Positions 9,987 through 22,966 of a stretch of DNA of 64,000 nucleotides are shown here, piece by piece. The DNA is from Selaginella moellendorffii (taxonomy: Eukaryota > Streptophyta > Lycopodiopsida > Selaginellales > Selaginellaceae). A program made the translations under genes and the position numbers. Below the pieces are notes generated by a model that had not been told where the DNA came from, did no database searches, and saw only the letters and a program-made list of their open reading frames with translations. The stretch lies in assembly GCF_000143415.4 (NCBI RefSeq), contig NW_003314272.1, positions 2,840,819-2,904,818 of the forward strand. The letters are read 5' to 3'. Position 1 is the first letter of the stretch, and each line of letters begins with the position of its first letter.

Positions 9987-12877
9987 ACTGCCAAGTCCTC
10001 TCACCTGGCAAGTCTGTGATCATGCATGGACTCCTCCATGCTTGGCCCCATGGGCCACCCTTTTTGAAGTTAGCACCTTCGATTAGAGGATTTGTTCCCC
10101 TAACTTGCCAATCTCACTTAGCAAGTCATCCGGCCACCGTAACATAGTTCATGCATAAGCATGAAAGTCCTTAACCATTGACTTTCGTTCAAAGCCCTTT
10201 TTTTGAACACTTAGGATTCCCCAACCTTGATAGCCTTGCCTCATGGCCAGCTTCAAGACCATGCTTTTGCTGCACCACTCTGATTTTATGCGCTCTAGGA
10301 ACCATTTACACTTGGCTTTCTAAGTACTTATTTACCTAGAATTGTCTTTGGGAACCTTCAAGGAACTTTGTTCCTTAGCTTACTAAGGCTTCTCTTTTGC
10401 AAGCTCCCTACTCACCATATGGTTTAACATGGATAATTTCACATTTTAGACTTTCTATGGCATCGCGGTTACTAGTAACAACATCCTTGAACACTCTCTT
10501 GATTCTCCATTCCCAACTTGCATAACCATCGTTGGTTATGCCCTTCGATTTTTATGGTTCAGTTCCATCCTAATACTACTTACCTTTGGCCTCATATGTT
10601 TCCTTTGTTTATTCTCCTCCAGACTAAGAGGATAGCTTTGCACATTCTACCATGCCTTAGCAAGTATTCATAGGGATAAATCTACCCAATAGCTTAGGTA
10701 GTGGTTCCTCAATCTGGGCATGCTCATCTTATAATCCCACATACCGGGATTAACGTTGCTACTTATGGGCCTCTATATGCCCATCACTAGCCTTGCCAAA
10801 ATCCCATTTTTGGTTTTGTCCAAATTAGGTAAATAGATTTCTTCTATCTCCAGAACCTTGGATGTTTGGATAACACCTCCTATCCATCATTCGCTAAAGA
10901 CTTAGTCCCTTGGGCCTTACCTAATGCCCTTGCGACTCCAAACTCCACTTCCTGGTATTTTAGAGTGTTTGGGTGTCCCAATGATGGCTTTCTTTGGCAA
11001 TGAGCATTCTTTTACGACATTGACTTACTATATCGTAACATAAGTAGTTCTCCCCCATAAGGGTATATTTAACTTCTTTATCCAATAAAAAGTCTTAGAT
11101 AACTACTTTCTACCAATTTAACCAATTATTTTGCACCTTTTGCTTAGTTGCCTCATAGTTGTCAAGTCCTACAACTCATTGCTGATGCTTCCACACCTCC
11201 ATCATTATTGGCCCTTTTCTATCCACCACCTCGCCTACAAGTTCACACATGAATTGTAGTGGAGAGTCATGTCTTCCCGACCTGCTACTCCTCAAGGATA
11301 GGCCCACTCCTAGGACCTTCCGATGCCAACACCAGTGGTAATATACTTGAGCACAACTAAAAGTCAGACTAAGGAACAACTTCGATACCAAGTTGTAAAC
11401 GACTAAATTTTTCCATTCTACTTTAGTTACTTAACCACACCTCTGACCACTTGGAGGAGTCTCACTCACAACCTCCATAAGCCCTATTTCAGACTTGGGC
11501 TTGCTAGCCCTGAGAATGACATCCTTGCCACTCAACCTTTGCACTTGGTCCAAGTGCTCCACGTGTCCGATCCCATGACTAACACCCTAAGGTACCATCG
11601 ACATATCAGCCTATTATGCTAAGGCCATGCCCCTTCACCTTGGTCACATCAGTGGTCTAACACCACCTGCATCACAGTCCTATCTCTCAAGGACTAAACC
11701 ATCCATCCATGAGTGATCATCCTAGATCCACTCCTTAGCATCCTTAAGATGCCCGCAGATATGGGGAATAGCCTTCCCCAATATCCCTTTTCTGGTCCCC
11801 ACCAAGTCCCTTTTTGCCCATGGCCGTGGTCGCCAACACTGCACTAGATCAAGGCCCACAGGCCCGACCACTAAGTCCCACGGTCCTATGGGACTTCCTC
11901 ACCATACGGCTGTATCCTTAGTCATTACACCAGAGGACTACTCTTCTTCCTTTCCACAGTCTGGGCCTTTGGGACAACATTTCGGAACACTATGGCCCTA
12001 TACGAGCCTCATGGGTACTCTCCCCACCTTTCACCTTTGGGTGCTCTATCCATGGGCTTAGAGCGAGGTTCTGTTGAGCCGCGCCAGGTATCCAAATAGG
12101 TAGTGTCACCCACACTTGGACTGGGAGCATCGACCATTCGATCTCTCGGGGGAACTAGAGCCAGCTCTTAAACACTTCACCAAGTTACCCCGCTTGTCAG
12201 TCTGCATTCATTCTAGTCTTGGATTTCCCAGTGGTCAACTCATCACTCAACACCTAGGTACAGCCTTCTTGGGCCAAACTGGCCTTTCTTGGCTAAACTA
12301 ACTCCACTGGGCTCCAACCCCCACACTCTCCCTACTATACTTTTGGAACCCCCCCTGGGGGACGATCACTTTGGGCTTTCACCCAATAGCCTGTAGTAGT
12401 ATTCTGACTCGAATTTGGACTCGGACTCGGTCTTGATCTTGGTTTCGGACTCGGACTCGGTCTTGGTCTCGGTTCCATCTCGGACTCCATCTCGGACTCC
12501 ATCTCGGGTCCATCTCAGACTCCATCTCGGATCCATCTCGACTCCATCTCGGGTCCATCTCGGACTCCATCTTGGACTCCATCTCGGGTCCATCTCGGAC
12601 TCCATCTTGGACTCCATCTCAAACTCCATCTTGGTCTCCATCTCAGACTTATCCACGTGTCATGTGTTGGTCCTTTTGGGTCCCTTTTTGGAGCTTTGCT
12701 TATTGCTTGCTTCGTGCTCGTTCCTCGAGCACTTTGGTGGGAGTTCCACTCCTGTTCTCGACCTTTCAAATCGGAGCTTTAGTCCAAACGTGATATGCTT
12801 GTTTGGCTTTCGCTTTGGCCACTACCATGTGGCACCCTTTCGGCTCCACTTTGGGCCTAGGGATTTTGTGTCTCACA

Positions 12878-13640
12878 AACAAGTTCATTAGAAACAAGAG
12901 AAGAGGGTAAAGAAGGGAAAGGAGTTTGAGAAAGGGCATTAATATTAACCATAGAATTCCTTGGGTAATGAAAAGCCTTTAAATTATATATTTGAGCCCA
13001 CTAAGTTGTACAACTAACTAAGTTCTTCCGCTTTAATAACAAAGTAACTACAATATGATCACCTTTTAACAACATCCGAAAACCATTACATAAAGCTTAT
13101 TGGAACCTTAAACTACTACTAAACACTCCTTCTCTATTGTGAAGTAATTCACTTCTATTGGTTATAATGTATAGTTGATGTATGCAATGGGATAATGCTG
13201 ATCAGGCACATTCATACTTTCTTGTATTAAAACACCCCCAAGACTGATATCTAAAGCATCCACACGCAAAATGAAATATCAAGTGTAATTAAAATATGCT
13301 AAAATTGGAGGAGTCATTAATAACTCTTTGAGTAAATGTCTATTCACAGTCTTTAGATTAAATGAAAGATAACATTGACAACTTTAGCAACACTCATAAT
13401 AGTGCGGTTCAATTAGAAAAATGATTAACAAAATAATTGAGATATTGCACCTTGTCTAGGAAGTGTTATATATCATTCAAACACTTTGGAGTAGGGAGTT
13501 TTTGAATGGCCACAAGTTTGTCAAGAACAATTTACAAACCCTTATAAGAAATATGGTACCCAAGATAAATCATGTCTTTGGATCTTGGAGAACTACAAAA
13601 TCTCTACAATGATCTTGTGAATCCTCTCTAATCTAAACTA
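12878..13640 (-). pseudogene. Old Ty3/gypsy RT/RNase H remnant, C-terminal half
   Basis: Minus-strand translation, with many stops and shifts, shows the order of a gypsy reverse transcriptase C-terminal part: a YLGYHIS-like segment (cf. LGHIIS), then the FLG/YY connection-domain pattern, then RNase H-like sequence. It appears to be the downstream half of the antisense gypsy element whose upstream half is at 29396-30703; later insertions separate them. No intact product is possible. The assignment rests on motif order only. Confidence 0.4.
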
Positions 13641-14022
13641 GAACCAAACATAAAAAGGAAAGAAATACTTAGCCATTTGCTATTGCAAAGATGTTAATGC
13701 TGAGATTGATGCACATCTCACAGCCTTGATCCCCAGAAGGCAGTGAGTAAGACAGACATGGAAGAGAAGAGTAGATATTGAGCAAGTGGAGTGTATGTTA
13801 TTATGGCCAAGGATATAAAAAGACAGAAAGGGGGATAGGTCTGGCGTGCTATCACCAGCCTATATAACCACTACATGCCCAGTCATCCAAGTCAAGAATT
13901 TAGACCGGGAGAAATCTTGATCTCAATTCCTGACTTAGGAAATGCCTTTGTGCGAAAATCACGATGCAAAATGCATGTACCTCTCTACTCTCTGACAACT
14001 AGAGTTGAGCGGCTCTTGCAGC
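13641..14022 (-). other. Non-coding 3' flank of the Athila/Tat-like fragment
   Basis: No coding potential. Read on the minus strand it holds TATATAG and TTTTTATATCC motifs and may be untranslated or LTR sequence of the Athila/Tat-like element. No direct-repeat partner is visible at the other end, so no LTR can be defined. Confidence 0.3.
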
Positions 14023-16128
14023 TCAAGCTTCCATTGTGGTGGTAGTAGCAGTTGTGGTGTTAGCCTCTAGTTCTTCCTCGTAGTCCTCAAGCTTGTCGCG
14101 GGTGTAGTTCTTTATGGCAGTCTCGAGCACCTGTAGTCGGGCCTTGAGCTCCATGTTCTCTTTGGTGAGGCGGGCATTCTCGAGTTGGTACTGCTGCGCT
14201 AACTCGAAAGATTCTCGGCAGGTGTTTGGTGTTGGGAGTACGTGAGCCTGTATAGTGCAAAGGATTCCCTTTACCTGATTGAGTTCCTGAGCCATGCTCG
14301 CCATTTTCTCCTCGTGTGGGTGTGCAAAAACATTGTGGAAGAAGCTCTCCATTCCGTCCCGTGTGTACACCGCCATGTTGGAGTTATGGTACTGCTCCAG
14401 GAAGTTTGTAGGCATGGGACGGATCACTTTCGGCTGCTGCTGGTCCTGATGATGATGCTCCTGCTGCTCCGAATTGTAGTGGTGGTGCTTGTTGTTCATG
14501 CGCTTGTGATGAAATTGGCGTTGCATTGTTGAACGAGGCGGCTGCATGTTGTCGGCAGTGGTGTCTGGAGCAAATGTCTGTTGCGGCTCAGCTGGCTGCT
14601 GTAGCTTGGTTGGCTGCTGCGGCAAAGATGGCTGCTCCTCAGCATGCTGGTGTGGTGAAGATGGCTGCTCAGCAGGCTGTGGCAACGAATGTTGGTGCTG
14701 CTCGACGGGCTACAACAGTGGAGGCTGCTGCTGCTGAGGCTAGTGCTGCTCGGCGGTCTGCTCCGTGGGTGGTTCGTAAAAAATGTTGTGCCCCTGCTCA
14801 ACGGATGGTGGATTTGTAACCGTCTCAGGATTTTCAAGAATATCCTGCGTCAGCAAAATGTGATCGTCCACTGGAATTGTTGTACCTGGAGACAGAGGTT
14901 GTGCCAGTTCCTGCGGTGGTGATGGTGGCAAATTCGGCTGCGGTGAGCTAGGAGGCTGCAAGCTCCTCGTTGATGGCTGTGTAGGTGCCAAACTCTGCTT
15001 CCGTTTTGTTTTGGATCTAGAGGTTCTTGTTGGTTGTTGTCTCGGCACCATGTGCTGGATTGTTTGCACATCACTGTCGTCACTATCAATCTGTGGAGGC
15101 GCAACGTTTCTTCGGCCTTGTCCCCATGTTTTTCTTCGTGGAGTTGCTACTGTCTTTTGCTGGACCTCTTTCCTCTTAGTGTTCACCAAGTGTTCTTCAG
15201 CGTGGCGTTTTGAACTTTTTGTGGCTATGTGCTGCGGAAGCAGAGGTGGTGGACTGTAGATCACCATGGCTTGACTTCTGTGCGTGATGATGGCTCGGAC
15301 ATACAGTAGTACCAGTGTCCTCACACATTTCTTCGTGTTGAGTTCTCCTACCACCTTCTTAAGTTCCTTACGAAACTTCGGGATCACATATCCTGCTAAA
15401 TCCACTTTCTTCCCAGCTTGAAGATCCTCCTAAATGAAGGCCACGGATCTACTCACTGTCGTAGCAGTCTTTCGAAATTCCAGGTTGAGAACAAGGAACT
15501 TGAATATGTTGTAGAGCTCGTCCTTGATGTTGGAGAATTGCAAACTAAGCGCCGAGTTGTAGCTCTCGGGATCTTTCATGATGTCGTGACTTAAAGCCTG
15601 TGTGCGTGGAGCAGAGACTGGCTCGCCTTCGTCCGGGAGACATAGAGCTGCTGCCACCTCCGAATCTTCAAGTCCAACCTGGTCAGTGGCGAGAGCCATC
15701 AAGTGAGCCTTCTCGTTGCTCACTTGATTCATGAGATACCCTTCCATTTGTTCTGCAAAGTTGTAGAGTCCGTGAGTGCGAGTCCAACTCTTGACATCGT
15801 CATTGAATTGCCACTCGAGATTTTGAGAAAGGATGACGGTTTCTACCTGGGATGTTTGCTTGGTTTGCATTGTGTCGACTCTTCGGTGCTGTTGAGAATG
15901 CTCTTGTGCCTGTGATGCAAATAGAGGAAAAGATATGAGCGCTCTTTCTATTCTTGTGAACACACTCTTCTTGCTTCTTTTGTGGGCACTCTCTTTTCTA
16001 CTTGCTTTCTTGTTGTTTCTCTCGATTGGTGTGTTTCTTAGAATCTGATGCACTCGTTTGAGATGGGTGAAAGCGCCTAGCTGACAATCACTCTCTAGCA
16101 CTCTTGTGATCTCAAGATTTGCTTGCAA
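14023..16128 (-). pseudogene. Extra ORF 3' of an Athila/Tat-like pol, coiled-coil and Q/P-rich
   Basis: A single minus-strand frame of 702 codons runs from 16128 to 14023 with three in-frame TAG stops (between 15430 and 15405, at about 14737, and between 14739 and 14686). Each is one C-to-T step from CAG. The first third is mixed charged and hydrophobic; the middle is rich in Pro, Gln, Ser and Thr with basic patches; the last third has Gln/His/Pro runs, then a heptad-like segment (near LENARLTKENMELKARLQ) predicting a coiled coil, then an acidic tail. It follows pol in the position where Athila/Tat elements carry an additional or env-like ORF. I recognise no transmembrane or signal segment, so 'envelope' is not supported. 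It could be a captured host fragment. Confidence 0.55.
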
Positions 16129-16184
16129 CTCAAGCTTACCTTTGTGATGTTCCAGCGTGCGCTTCCTCGCCGTCAGGGTTAGGG

Positions 16185-19100
16185 CTAACTCTGTTTTGTT
16201 TTGTTCATATTGTGTTCTTGCATTTTTACTAAGTCTTTGCTTGAGTATAGTTGTTTGTAATCGTTGTGGACTTGTTTGTGGACAACGTATATTGTTTCGG
16301 TTTCATTGGTAATCAATTCCAGCATGGTGTGCTTGGCTTGCATATACGTTATACTTGGTTCTTGATATTTTCTCAATTTGTTGAGATTAACTATTTGTAT
16401 TTCTTCATCATTGAGTGTTGCTAAATGAGCTGTGCCAGGTGTTTGCATACTTGTGATCTTGAATGGTCCTTCCCATTGATGTACCAATTTGCCTCCGATT
16501 TTGTCAACATTTCCTCTATACCATAGAACAAAATTTCCAACTTCAAATCTATCAGTTTTCTTTTTAGTCTATTTTCTATCGTGATAAGCTTTTCTCCTTG
16601 CTTGTATGGCTTCAATTGTCCATAAAGCATATAATCTTTCTTCATTTAACTTTTCTAGCATAGCCAATCTTTTTTTGATTGATTCTTCTTGATTAATTTG
16701 CAGCTGAATTGCCATTCTCAAGGATGGTACAGTATATTCTAGTGGTGTCAAAGCTTCAAGTCCATAAGCTAATTTGAATGGAGTTGAATTTGTTGAAACT
16801 TTATATGCTGTTCTATAAGCCCAAAGAGCATCATAAACTTTATTATCCCGATCTTTAAGATTGGTTTGCACTATTTTCTTCAGTATATTCTTAAGTGTTT
16901 TGTTTGTGGATTCGGCTTGGCCGTTGCCTTGTGGATAATATGGTGTAAATTTCTTATGTTTGATGAAAAATTCATCTAGTAAAATCTTGATTGTTTCATT
17001 GAGGAAATGTGTTCCTCAATCCGTTACTATTTCTCGAGGTAATCCATATTTTGTGATAATCGTTTCATAAAGAAACTTTACTATATTCTTTGTTGTCGCT
17101 TTCTTGAGTGGTTGGGCTTCTGCCCATTTTGTCATATAATCTGTTGCTACTAGAATATATTGATTTCCATTTCTGCTCGTTTGTATAGGTCCTACAAAAT
17201 CTAGGCCCCATCTTTGGAAAGGTTCTATTGCTATAGTCGGATTCAGTTCTTGTGTTTGTTTCTTGGGTGGAAATTGTGTACGCTGACAAATATCACAAGT
17301 TTGACAAAACTGTGAAGTGTCTTTCTATAATGTAGGCCATCATAGGCCTGCTTGCAATATTTTCCTTGCTGTAATTTCTTCTGCAAAATGCCCTCCAGAG
17401 CAACCTGCATGGGCTTCTTCTAGTAACGTGTGTATCTCTTCTTGTGAACGTACACATCTTCTTAATATATTATCATGTCCAATTCTATAGAGTCTTCCTC
17501 CGACGACTGAGTATCGTCGTGTCCTCAAGACGAATTGTTTCCTTTGATCTTGCGTGGTACATGATGTGGGAACTGTTGTAGTTGTTAAATAATTAAAGAT
17601 TTCTTGAAGTGTATCGTGGGTGGTAATCTTAAAAAGATGTGAATCAGGTAAGTCATCATTGGGGTCTTGTATATTTTCTCCGGTTGTAATTCTACTGAGA
17701 TGATCAGCTTGTTCATGGTATTTGCCTAGTTTGTGAACTATTTCAAAATTGAATTCTTGTAATAACAAAAACCATCTGGCTATTCGTCCACTAAGGATGG
17801 GTTTGTTGAGTAGATGAATCAATGCTTGATGATCAACGAATATTTTGACTTTGTTGGAAAGTAAATAATGTCGGAATTTGGTCAAGGCATATATCATGCC
17901 TAAGGCTTCTTTTTCTGTGGTTGTATAATTCATTTCAGGTGGAGAAAGTTGTCGACTTGCATAATATATTAGGTGATCACAATGATCATCTTTTCTTTGG
18001 CACAGAATTGCTCCTAGCGCATAGTCAGAAGCATCAACTTGTACGAAAAATTCTTGAGTCCAGTTTGGTTGGACCAGAATTGGTGCTTGTGTAAGTTTTT
18101 CTTTAAATATCAAGAATGCTTGCTGACATTCTTGAGTCCAGTGATAGAATTTGTCTTTCTTAAGTAACTCAGTTAATGGTGTAGCGACTTGGGCATAGTC
18201 CTTGATAAATCTTCTATGGTAACCCATCTTGCCCAAAAAACTGCACAATCTTTTAAGATCATAAGGTGGTTGCATTTTCATAATGACGTCGGTTTTAGCT
18301 TTATCGATTTGAATGCCTTGAGTGGAAACAATGTGGCCAAGGAGTATGCCTGATTTAACAAAGAAAGTACATTTTTTAGGATGCAGAGCAACTTGGTTTT
18401 GTCTGCATTTGATAAAACATTTCTTGAGGTATTTAAGGTGTTTGTCTTTAGGTCCAAAAACACTAAAGTCATCCATAAAGACTCGCATAAAATTTGTGAG
18501 ATAATCTTGGAAGGTATCGGTAATGATCCGTTGAAATGTAAATGGGGCATTGGTTAATCCAAATGGCATTCGCATGTATGCGTATGCTCCCCATGGATTT
18601 ATGAAAGCTGTTTTATGTTGATCCTTGACAGCTATATGTACTTGATTGTAGCCTAAAAAACCGTCAAGAAATGAGTACATCTCATGTCCGGCAACGGCAT
18701 CAAGTATTTCATTTGAAAATGGGATGGGAAAGGCATCTTTTGTTGTGGCATCATTTAACTTCTTGTAGTTTACACACATACGTAATTTCCCATTTTTCTT
18801 GGGTACAATGACTAAAGGTGATAGCCATTGGGCATTTTGTATTGGATATATGAATCTTGCTTCAAGGAGCTTATTAATTTCAGCTTTTATTTTCTCAGCG
18901 AATGTTGGATTCATCCGGTAAGCAGTTTGTTTAATGGGTTGAACTCCTGGAAGTAATTCGATTCGATGTGTACATAATTCAGGTGGTATACCCTTGAGGT
19001 CTTTATATGACCACGCAAAGACATCTTTATACTTAGTAAGGAGCGTAATAGCCTCAAGTTTAAATGGTTTGTCGAGTTGTGTAGCTATTAAGATGTTTTG

Positions 19101-19463
19101 TGGGTTTGAGGGAACCCCTAGATTTAATTCTTCAATATCTTCATTGATATTTATACGAAGTTTGAATTCTTGATTTTCAGTGGTGAGTGCGGATTCGTCT
19201 TGTATATCTAGGTGATATTCTGTAGTTTATAGTTGTTTGGGTTGTATTGCTGGTCTTGCTTTTTGTACAGTAGTTTTTGTTGTATGTTTCTTCTTTAAAT
19301 GAGGTTGTTTTGAATCTTCATAGTCTTGACACTTGATTATAGGGAGTATCCTATTAAGGTCAATTTCTTGAATTGCCTTAAGTTCAGGATATGCTTCAAA
19401 TAATTTAGCTTCTTCAAGATCGTCTAAGCCTTCTTGCCAATTGTATTCTTGAACTTGTGTTGG
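16185..19463 (-). pseudogene. Athila/Tat-like pol: RT, RNase H, integrase
   Basis: Minus-strand polyprotein in the order RT, RNase H, integrase. The intact block 18914-17340 (524 codons) has RT motifs including RMPFGLTNAP and the active site MDDFSVFG at about residues 147-154, typical of the Athila/Tat lineage; then RNase H (VDASDYALGAIL, TTEKEAL, DHQALIHLL) and an H2C2-type region. Integrase follows (WGLDFVGP, a TPYYPQGNGQAEST motif) and runs to about 16185. The upstream part (19463-18915) has a FAWSYKDLKGIPPELC pre-RT motif. In-frame stops include two just below 17340, one before GTHF in the integrase core and one near 16573. The element would have copied its RNA and integrated it; this copy cannot make full pol. 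Confidence 0.8.
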
Positions 19464-19840
19464 TCAGAAACTTCTTGAGATTTTCTTGCTTGTCAATGTT
19501 GATATTTTAGTTTGTCCTTGTTGGGATTGGATACATATCTCATGTTCCATCCAATACTGTGCAGAAACAGCTTTGTTAAGCCAAGGTCTGCCTAACAAAA
19601 TTTCGTAAGAAGATTCTTCAATCGGCATTTTTAACACAACAAAGTTAACTTTAAATTTATATCCTTTGATTGTTATAGAGACATCACGAATGATGCCTGC
19701 TGGTCTGACAACTCTTTGATCAGCCATGCGTACATTGAATGGTGCAGCTTGTATATTGCCCAATCCTAAAGCTTTGCATAGTGCATATTCGATGATATTA
19801 ACCCCAGAACCTCTATCAAGGATAGCTCTTTCAATATGAT
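19464..19840 (-). pseudogene. Athila/Tat-like aspartic protease
   Basis: The minus-strand frame shows ILDRGSGVNI, a variant of the usual DTGAS active-site loop, then a typical retropepsin body with ILLGRPWLNKA near the C-terminus. A TGA stop follows at the junction with the pre-RT region. The altered loop suggests either a lineage-specific motif or decay. It would process Gag-Pol. Confidence 0.65.
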
Positions 19841-19981
19841 TTTTGCCGATGTGTATGTTGATACAAGGTACATTATCATCATAATCACCAGGTTGGATTC
19901 TTTCAGCTTGCTCTTGTTGTGTTGGTTGAGATTGGTGTTTTTCTTATGTGCGAGCTTCAGGGATCCTTCGATTACAGATCT

Positions 19982-20590
19982 TCAAGTTTGGTCTTTCATA
20001 TATGGTGCTATTTGCAGTATTTGTTGTAGGGTTAAAGTAATTCCCTGCTGTAGTATGTGCTCAGCAATGGTTGTATGCTCATCTTGAGTAAAGCTTAATA
20101 CTTGAGTTTGGTTGTCTTGATTGTATATTTGATCATTAATAATTTCGGGATCTTTGTTTCGAAGCTCTTGTTGAATGGTGTTAAGTATTTTCTTACTCTT
20201 TTTCCACTCAGTATTCTCGATTTCTATCGCGTGATCACTTTCATCTTGTTCTTCATAATTATCAGGTTGTTGACATTCATATTGTGTTCTAGTGATTGCC
20301 AATACTTCTGGTTCTTCAGTCATTAGTTGTTCTTCAACTTCTGCTTGAACTACTCGTGCTGCTGGTGGTCTTCCAGCAGGAGGTTGATTGACTCTTTGGT
20401 TTTGTGGATTGTATTGTTATCGAATTTGATTTTCTTGTGGTTGATTTTGTCTTGGTTGATAATGCTGTTGCAAAGCTTGATTGTTGTAATTGTTATATTG
20501 CCTTTGTTGGCTTTGGTTGTAGTTGTTCCATTATGGACGTTGATAATTGTTTTGGTGTCCATTGTAATATGCTAATTTAGCTTTAATATG
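19982..20590 (-). pseudogene. C-terminal Gag region, Athila/Tat-like
   Basis: On the minus strand an Asn/Gln-rich segment (about 20575-20350) leads into an acidic stretch (20323-19982). This is the usual character of the Gag C-terminus before protease in Athila/Tat elements. Stops are present near 20530 and 20420. The N-terminal Gag, primer site and 5' LTR are missing: at about 20590 the sequence passes directly into older gypsy RT sequence, so the insert is 5'-truncated. Confidence 0.5.
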
Positions 20591-20653
20591 TAATGAAATA
20601 TGCACTTCAATCATTTTAGCTTTAAACTAACTTCTCACAATCAATTTAATACT
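20591..20653 (-). pseudogene. Short piece of the old gypsy RT
   Basis: The minus-strand reading fits the segment after the RT active site (KVLIKL, FKAKMIE). It continues, across the L2 solo LTR, the reading at 29396-29420. It is the right flank of the Athila/Tat-like insert. Confidence 0.35.
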
Positions 20654-21260
20654 TGTAAGGAACCAACTCCCCAAGGTGTCGTAGGCTAAAGGATCCCGGA
20701 AAGCACAACCAAAATGATAAAGAGTTTATTGGATGGGACCAAGTCCGAGATCGAGTCCAAGATCGACTCTGAGACCAAGTTCGAGATAGAGTCCGAGATC
20801 GAGCCCGAGGCCGACTCCAAGACCGAGTTCGAGACCGAGTTCGAGATAGAATTCGAGATCAGGTCCAAGACCAGGTCCGAGGTCGAGTCTGTGGTCGGGT
20901 CTGAGGTCAAGTCCGAGATCGAGTCCGAAATCAGGTCTGAGATCAAATCCGAGATCAAGTCTGAGACCGAGTCCGGGTACTAATACAGGTCAAGGGGTGA
21001 AAGCCCAAAGCGTCTGTCTCCCAGAGGGGGGGGGGGGGGGGGGCAAGGGCTGCAGGGGGTTCCAAAAGTATAGTAGGATAGTGAGGTCCAGGAACTAGTC
21101 TTGAAAGAACTCTCCAATGGTGTTTCCAAACTAACTTGAGGTTGAGATTGGGATCAAGGGGCCTTGCGTGGGAGTGAGCATGGACTCGAGTGGTGCCGAA
21201 GGGGCCACCCAAGGAAGTGCTCAAGAGCAGCTCCAGCTTCCAGAAAGGAAACCGATTGCG

Positions 21261-22950
21261 TGTGAGACACAAAATCCCTAGGCCCCAAAGTGGAGCTGGA
21301 AGGGCGCCACGTGGTAGTGGCCGAAGCGAAAACCAAATGAGCGTAACACGTTTGGACTAAAAACTCCAACTTGAAAGGTTGAGAGCGGGAGTGGAACTCC
21401 CAACAAAGTGCTTGAGGAATGAGCACGAAGCGAGCAATAAGCGAGGCTCCAAAAAGGGACCCAAAAGGACCAACACATGACACGTGACGGAGTCGGAGAT
21501 GGACCCAAGATGGAGTCCGAGGTGGAGTCCGAGATGGAGTCCGAGATGGACCCGAGATGGATCCGAGATGGAGTCCGAAATGGAGTCCGAGATGGACCTG
21601 AGATGGAGTCCGAGGTGGAGTCCGAGGTGGACCCGAGATGGACCCGAGATGGAGTCCGAGGTGGAGTCCGAGGTGGACCCGAGATGGAGTCCGAGGTGGA
21701 GTCCGAGATGGAGTCTGAGATGGGCCCGAGATGGACCCGAGATGGAGTCCGAGATGGAGTCCGAGTTGGAGTCCGAGATGGACCCGAGATGGAGTCCAAA
21801 GTCGAGACCGGACCAAGACCGAGACCGGGACCGAGACCGAGACCGAGATTGGGACCGAGACCGAGACCGAGGCCGAGCCCAAGTCCGAGTCCGAGTCCGA
21901 ATCCGAGTCTGAGTCCGAGTCCAAGTCCGAGTCCAAGTCCGAGTCCGGAGCCTGAGAGGGTGAAAGCCCAAAGCGTTCGTCTCCCAGACCCTGGGGGGTT
22001 TGGTGAGCTCCAAAAGTATAGTAGGGGGAGGATTGCAGTGGAGCCAGTTTGGCCAGGAAAGGCCAGTTTGGCCCAAGAAGGCCAGACCCAGTGTTGGGTG
22101 ATGAGCTGCCCACTGGGAAGTCCAAGACTAGAGTGAACACGGACCGACAAGCGGGGTAGCTTGGTGAAGTGTTCAAGAGCCGGCTCTAGTTCCCCCGGGA
22201 GATCGACTGGCCGATGCTCCCAGTCCAAGTGTGGGTGGCACTACCTACTTGGATACCTGGTGTGGCTCAACGAAACCCGCTCTAAGCCCATGGCTAGAGC
22301 ACCCAAGGGCAGAAGGCGAGGAGAGTACCCAGGTGGCTTGCGTAAGGCCACGGTGTTCCGAAATGTTGTCCCAAAGGCCCAGACTGTGGAAAGGAAGAGG
22401 AGCAGTCCTCTGGAGTAGTGACCAAGGACACAGTCGTGTGGTGAGGAAGTCCCAGAGGACCATGGGACTTAGTGGTCGGGCCTGTGGGTCTCGATCCAGT
22501 GGCAGTGTTGGCAAACACGGCCAGGGGCAAAAAGGGACTTAGTGGGGACTGACAGAGGGATATTGGGGAAGGCTATTCCCCTTGTCGGTGGGCATCCTAA
22601 GGATGCTAAGGAGTGGATCTGAGATGACCACTCACGGATGGTTTGCCTAGTCTTGGAGAGCCAAGACTGTGATGCAAGTGGTATTGGACTACCAGTGTGG
22701 CGAAGGTGATTGGGCATGGCCTTAGCGTAACGGGCTGCCATGTCGGTGGTACCTTTGAGTGTCGGTCATGGGATCGGACACGTGGAGCACTGGGACCAAG
22801 TGCAAATGTTGAGTGGCATGGATGCCATTCTCGGGGCTAGCAAGTACCAAGTCTTGGATTGGACTTATGGAGGTTGTGAATGAGACTCCTCCAAGTGGTC
22901 AGAGGTGTGGTTAAGTGACTAAAGTAGAATGGAAAATTTAGTCGCTTACA
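21261..22950 (+). repeat. L1 5' LTR
   Basis: TGTGAGACAC to GTCGCTTACA, 1,690 bp. It holds a CACGTGG box, the hexamer/dodecamer array at about 21490-21955, the GGGTGAAAGCCCAAAG cassette (about 21958), a TATAGTAGGG box near 22018-22027 and a long U5-like part. Confidence 0.85.
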
Positions 22951-22966
22951 ATTTGGTATCGGAGCT
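22951..22966 (+). promoter_or_regulatory. L1 primer-binding site
   Basis: ATTTGGTATCGGAGC directly follows the LTR. TGGTATCAGAGC is the complement of the plant initiator-Met tRNA 3' end; one base differs here. It would prime minus-strand DNA synthesis. Confidence 0.85.

Larger units (their letters stand above)
3227..12877 (-). mobile_element. Antisense L1 LTR element, interrupted by a sense L1 copy
   Basis: An L1-family element lies on the minus strand in two blocks, 3227-4268 and 9987-12877. Its 5' LTR is 11394-12877: on the minus strand it starts TGTGAGACACAAAATCCC and ends in TTTACA. The primer-binding site is at about 11380-11393 (minus strand ACTTGGTATCGAAG). The interior is non-coding and matches, reversed, the L1 copy at 22951-26390. 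About 1 kb of interior is missing near 11200, where the sequences flanking the gap share ATAATGGA, so the deletion may be microhomology-mediated. The 3' end, including the 3' LTR, is absent beyond 3227. The sense L1 element 4269-9986 sits within it. Confidence 0.65.

Noticed and set aside
14242-14922. Plus-strand Ala/Cys/Leu-rich frames
   Set aside because: Antisense shadows of the Gln/Pro-rich minus-strand ORF.
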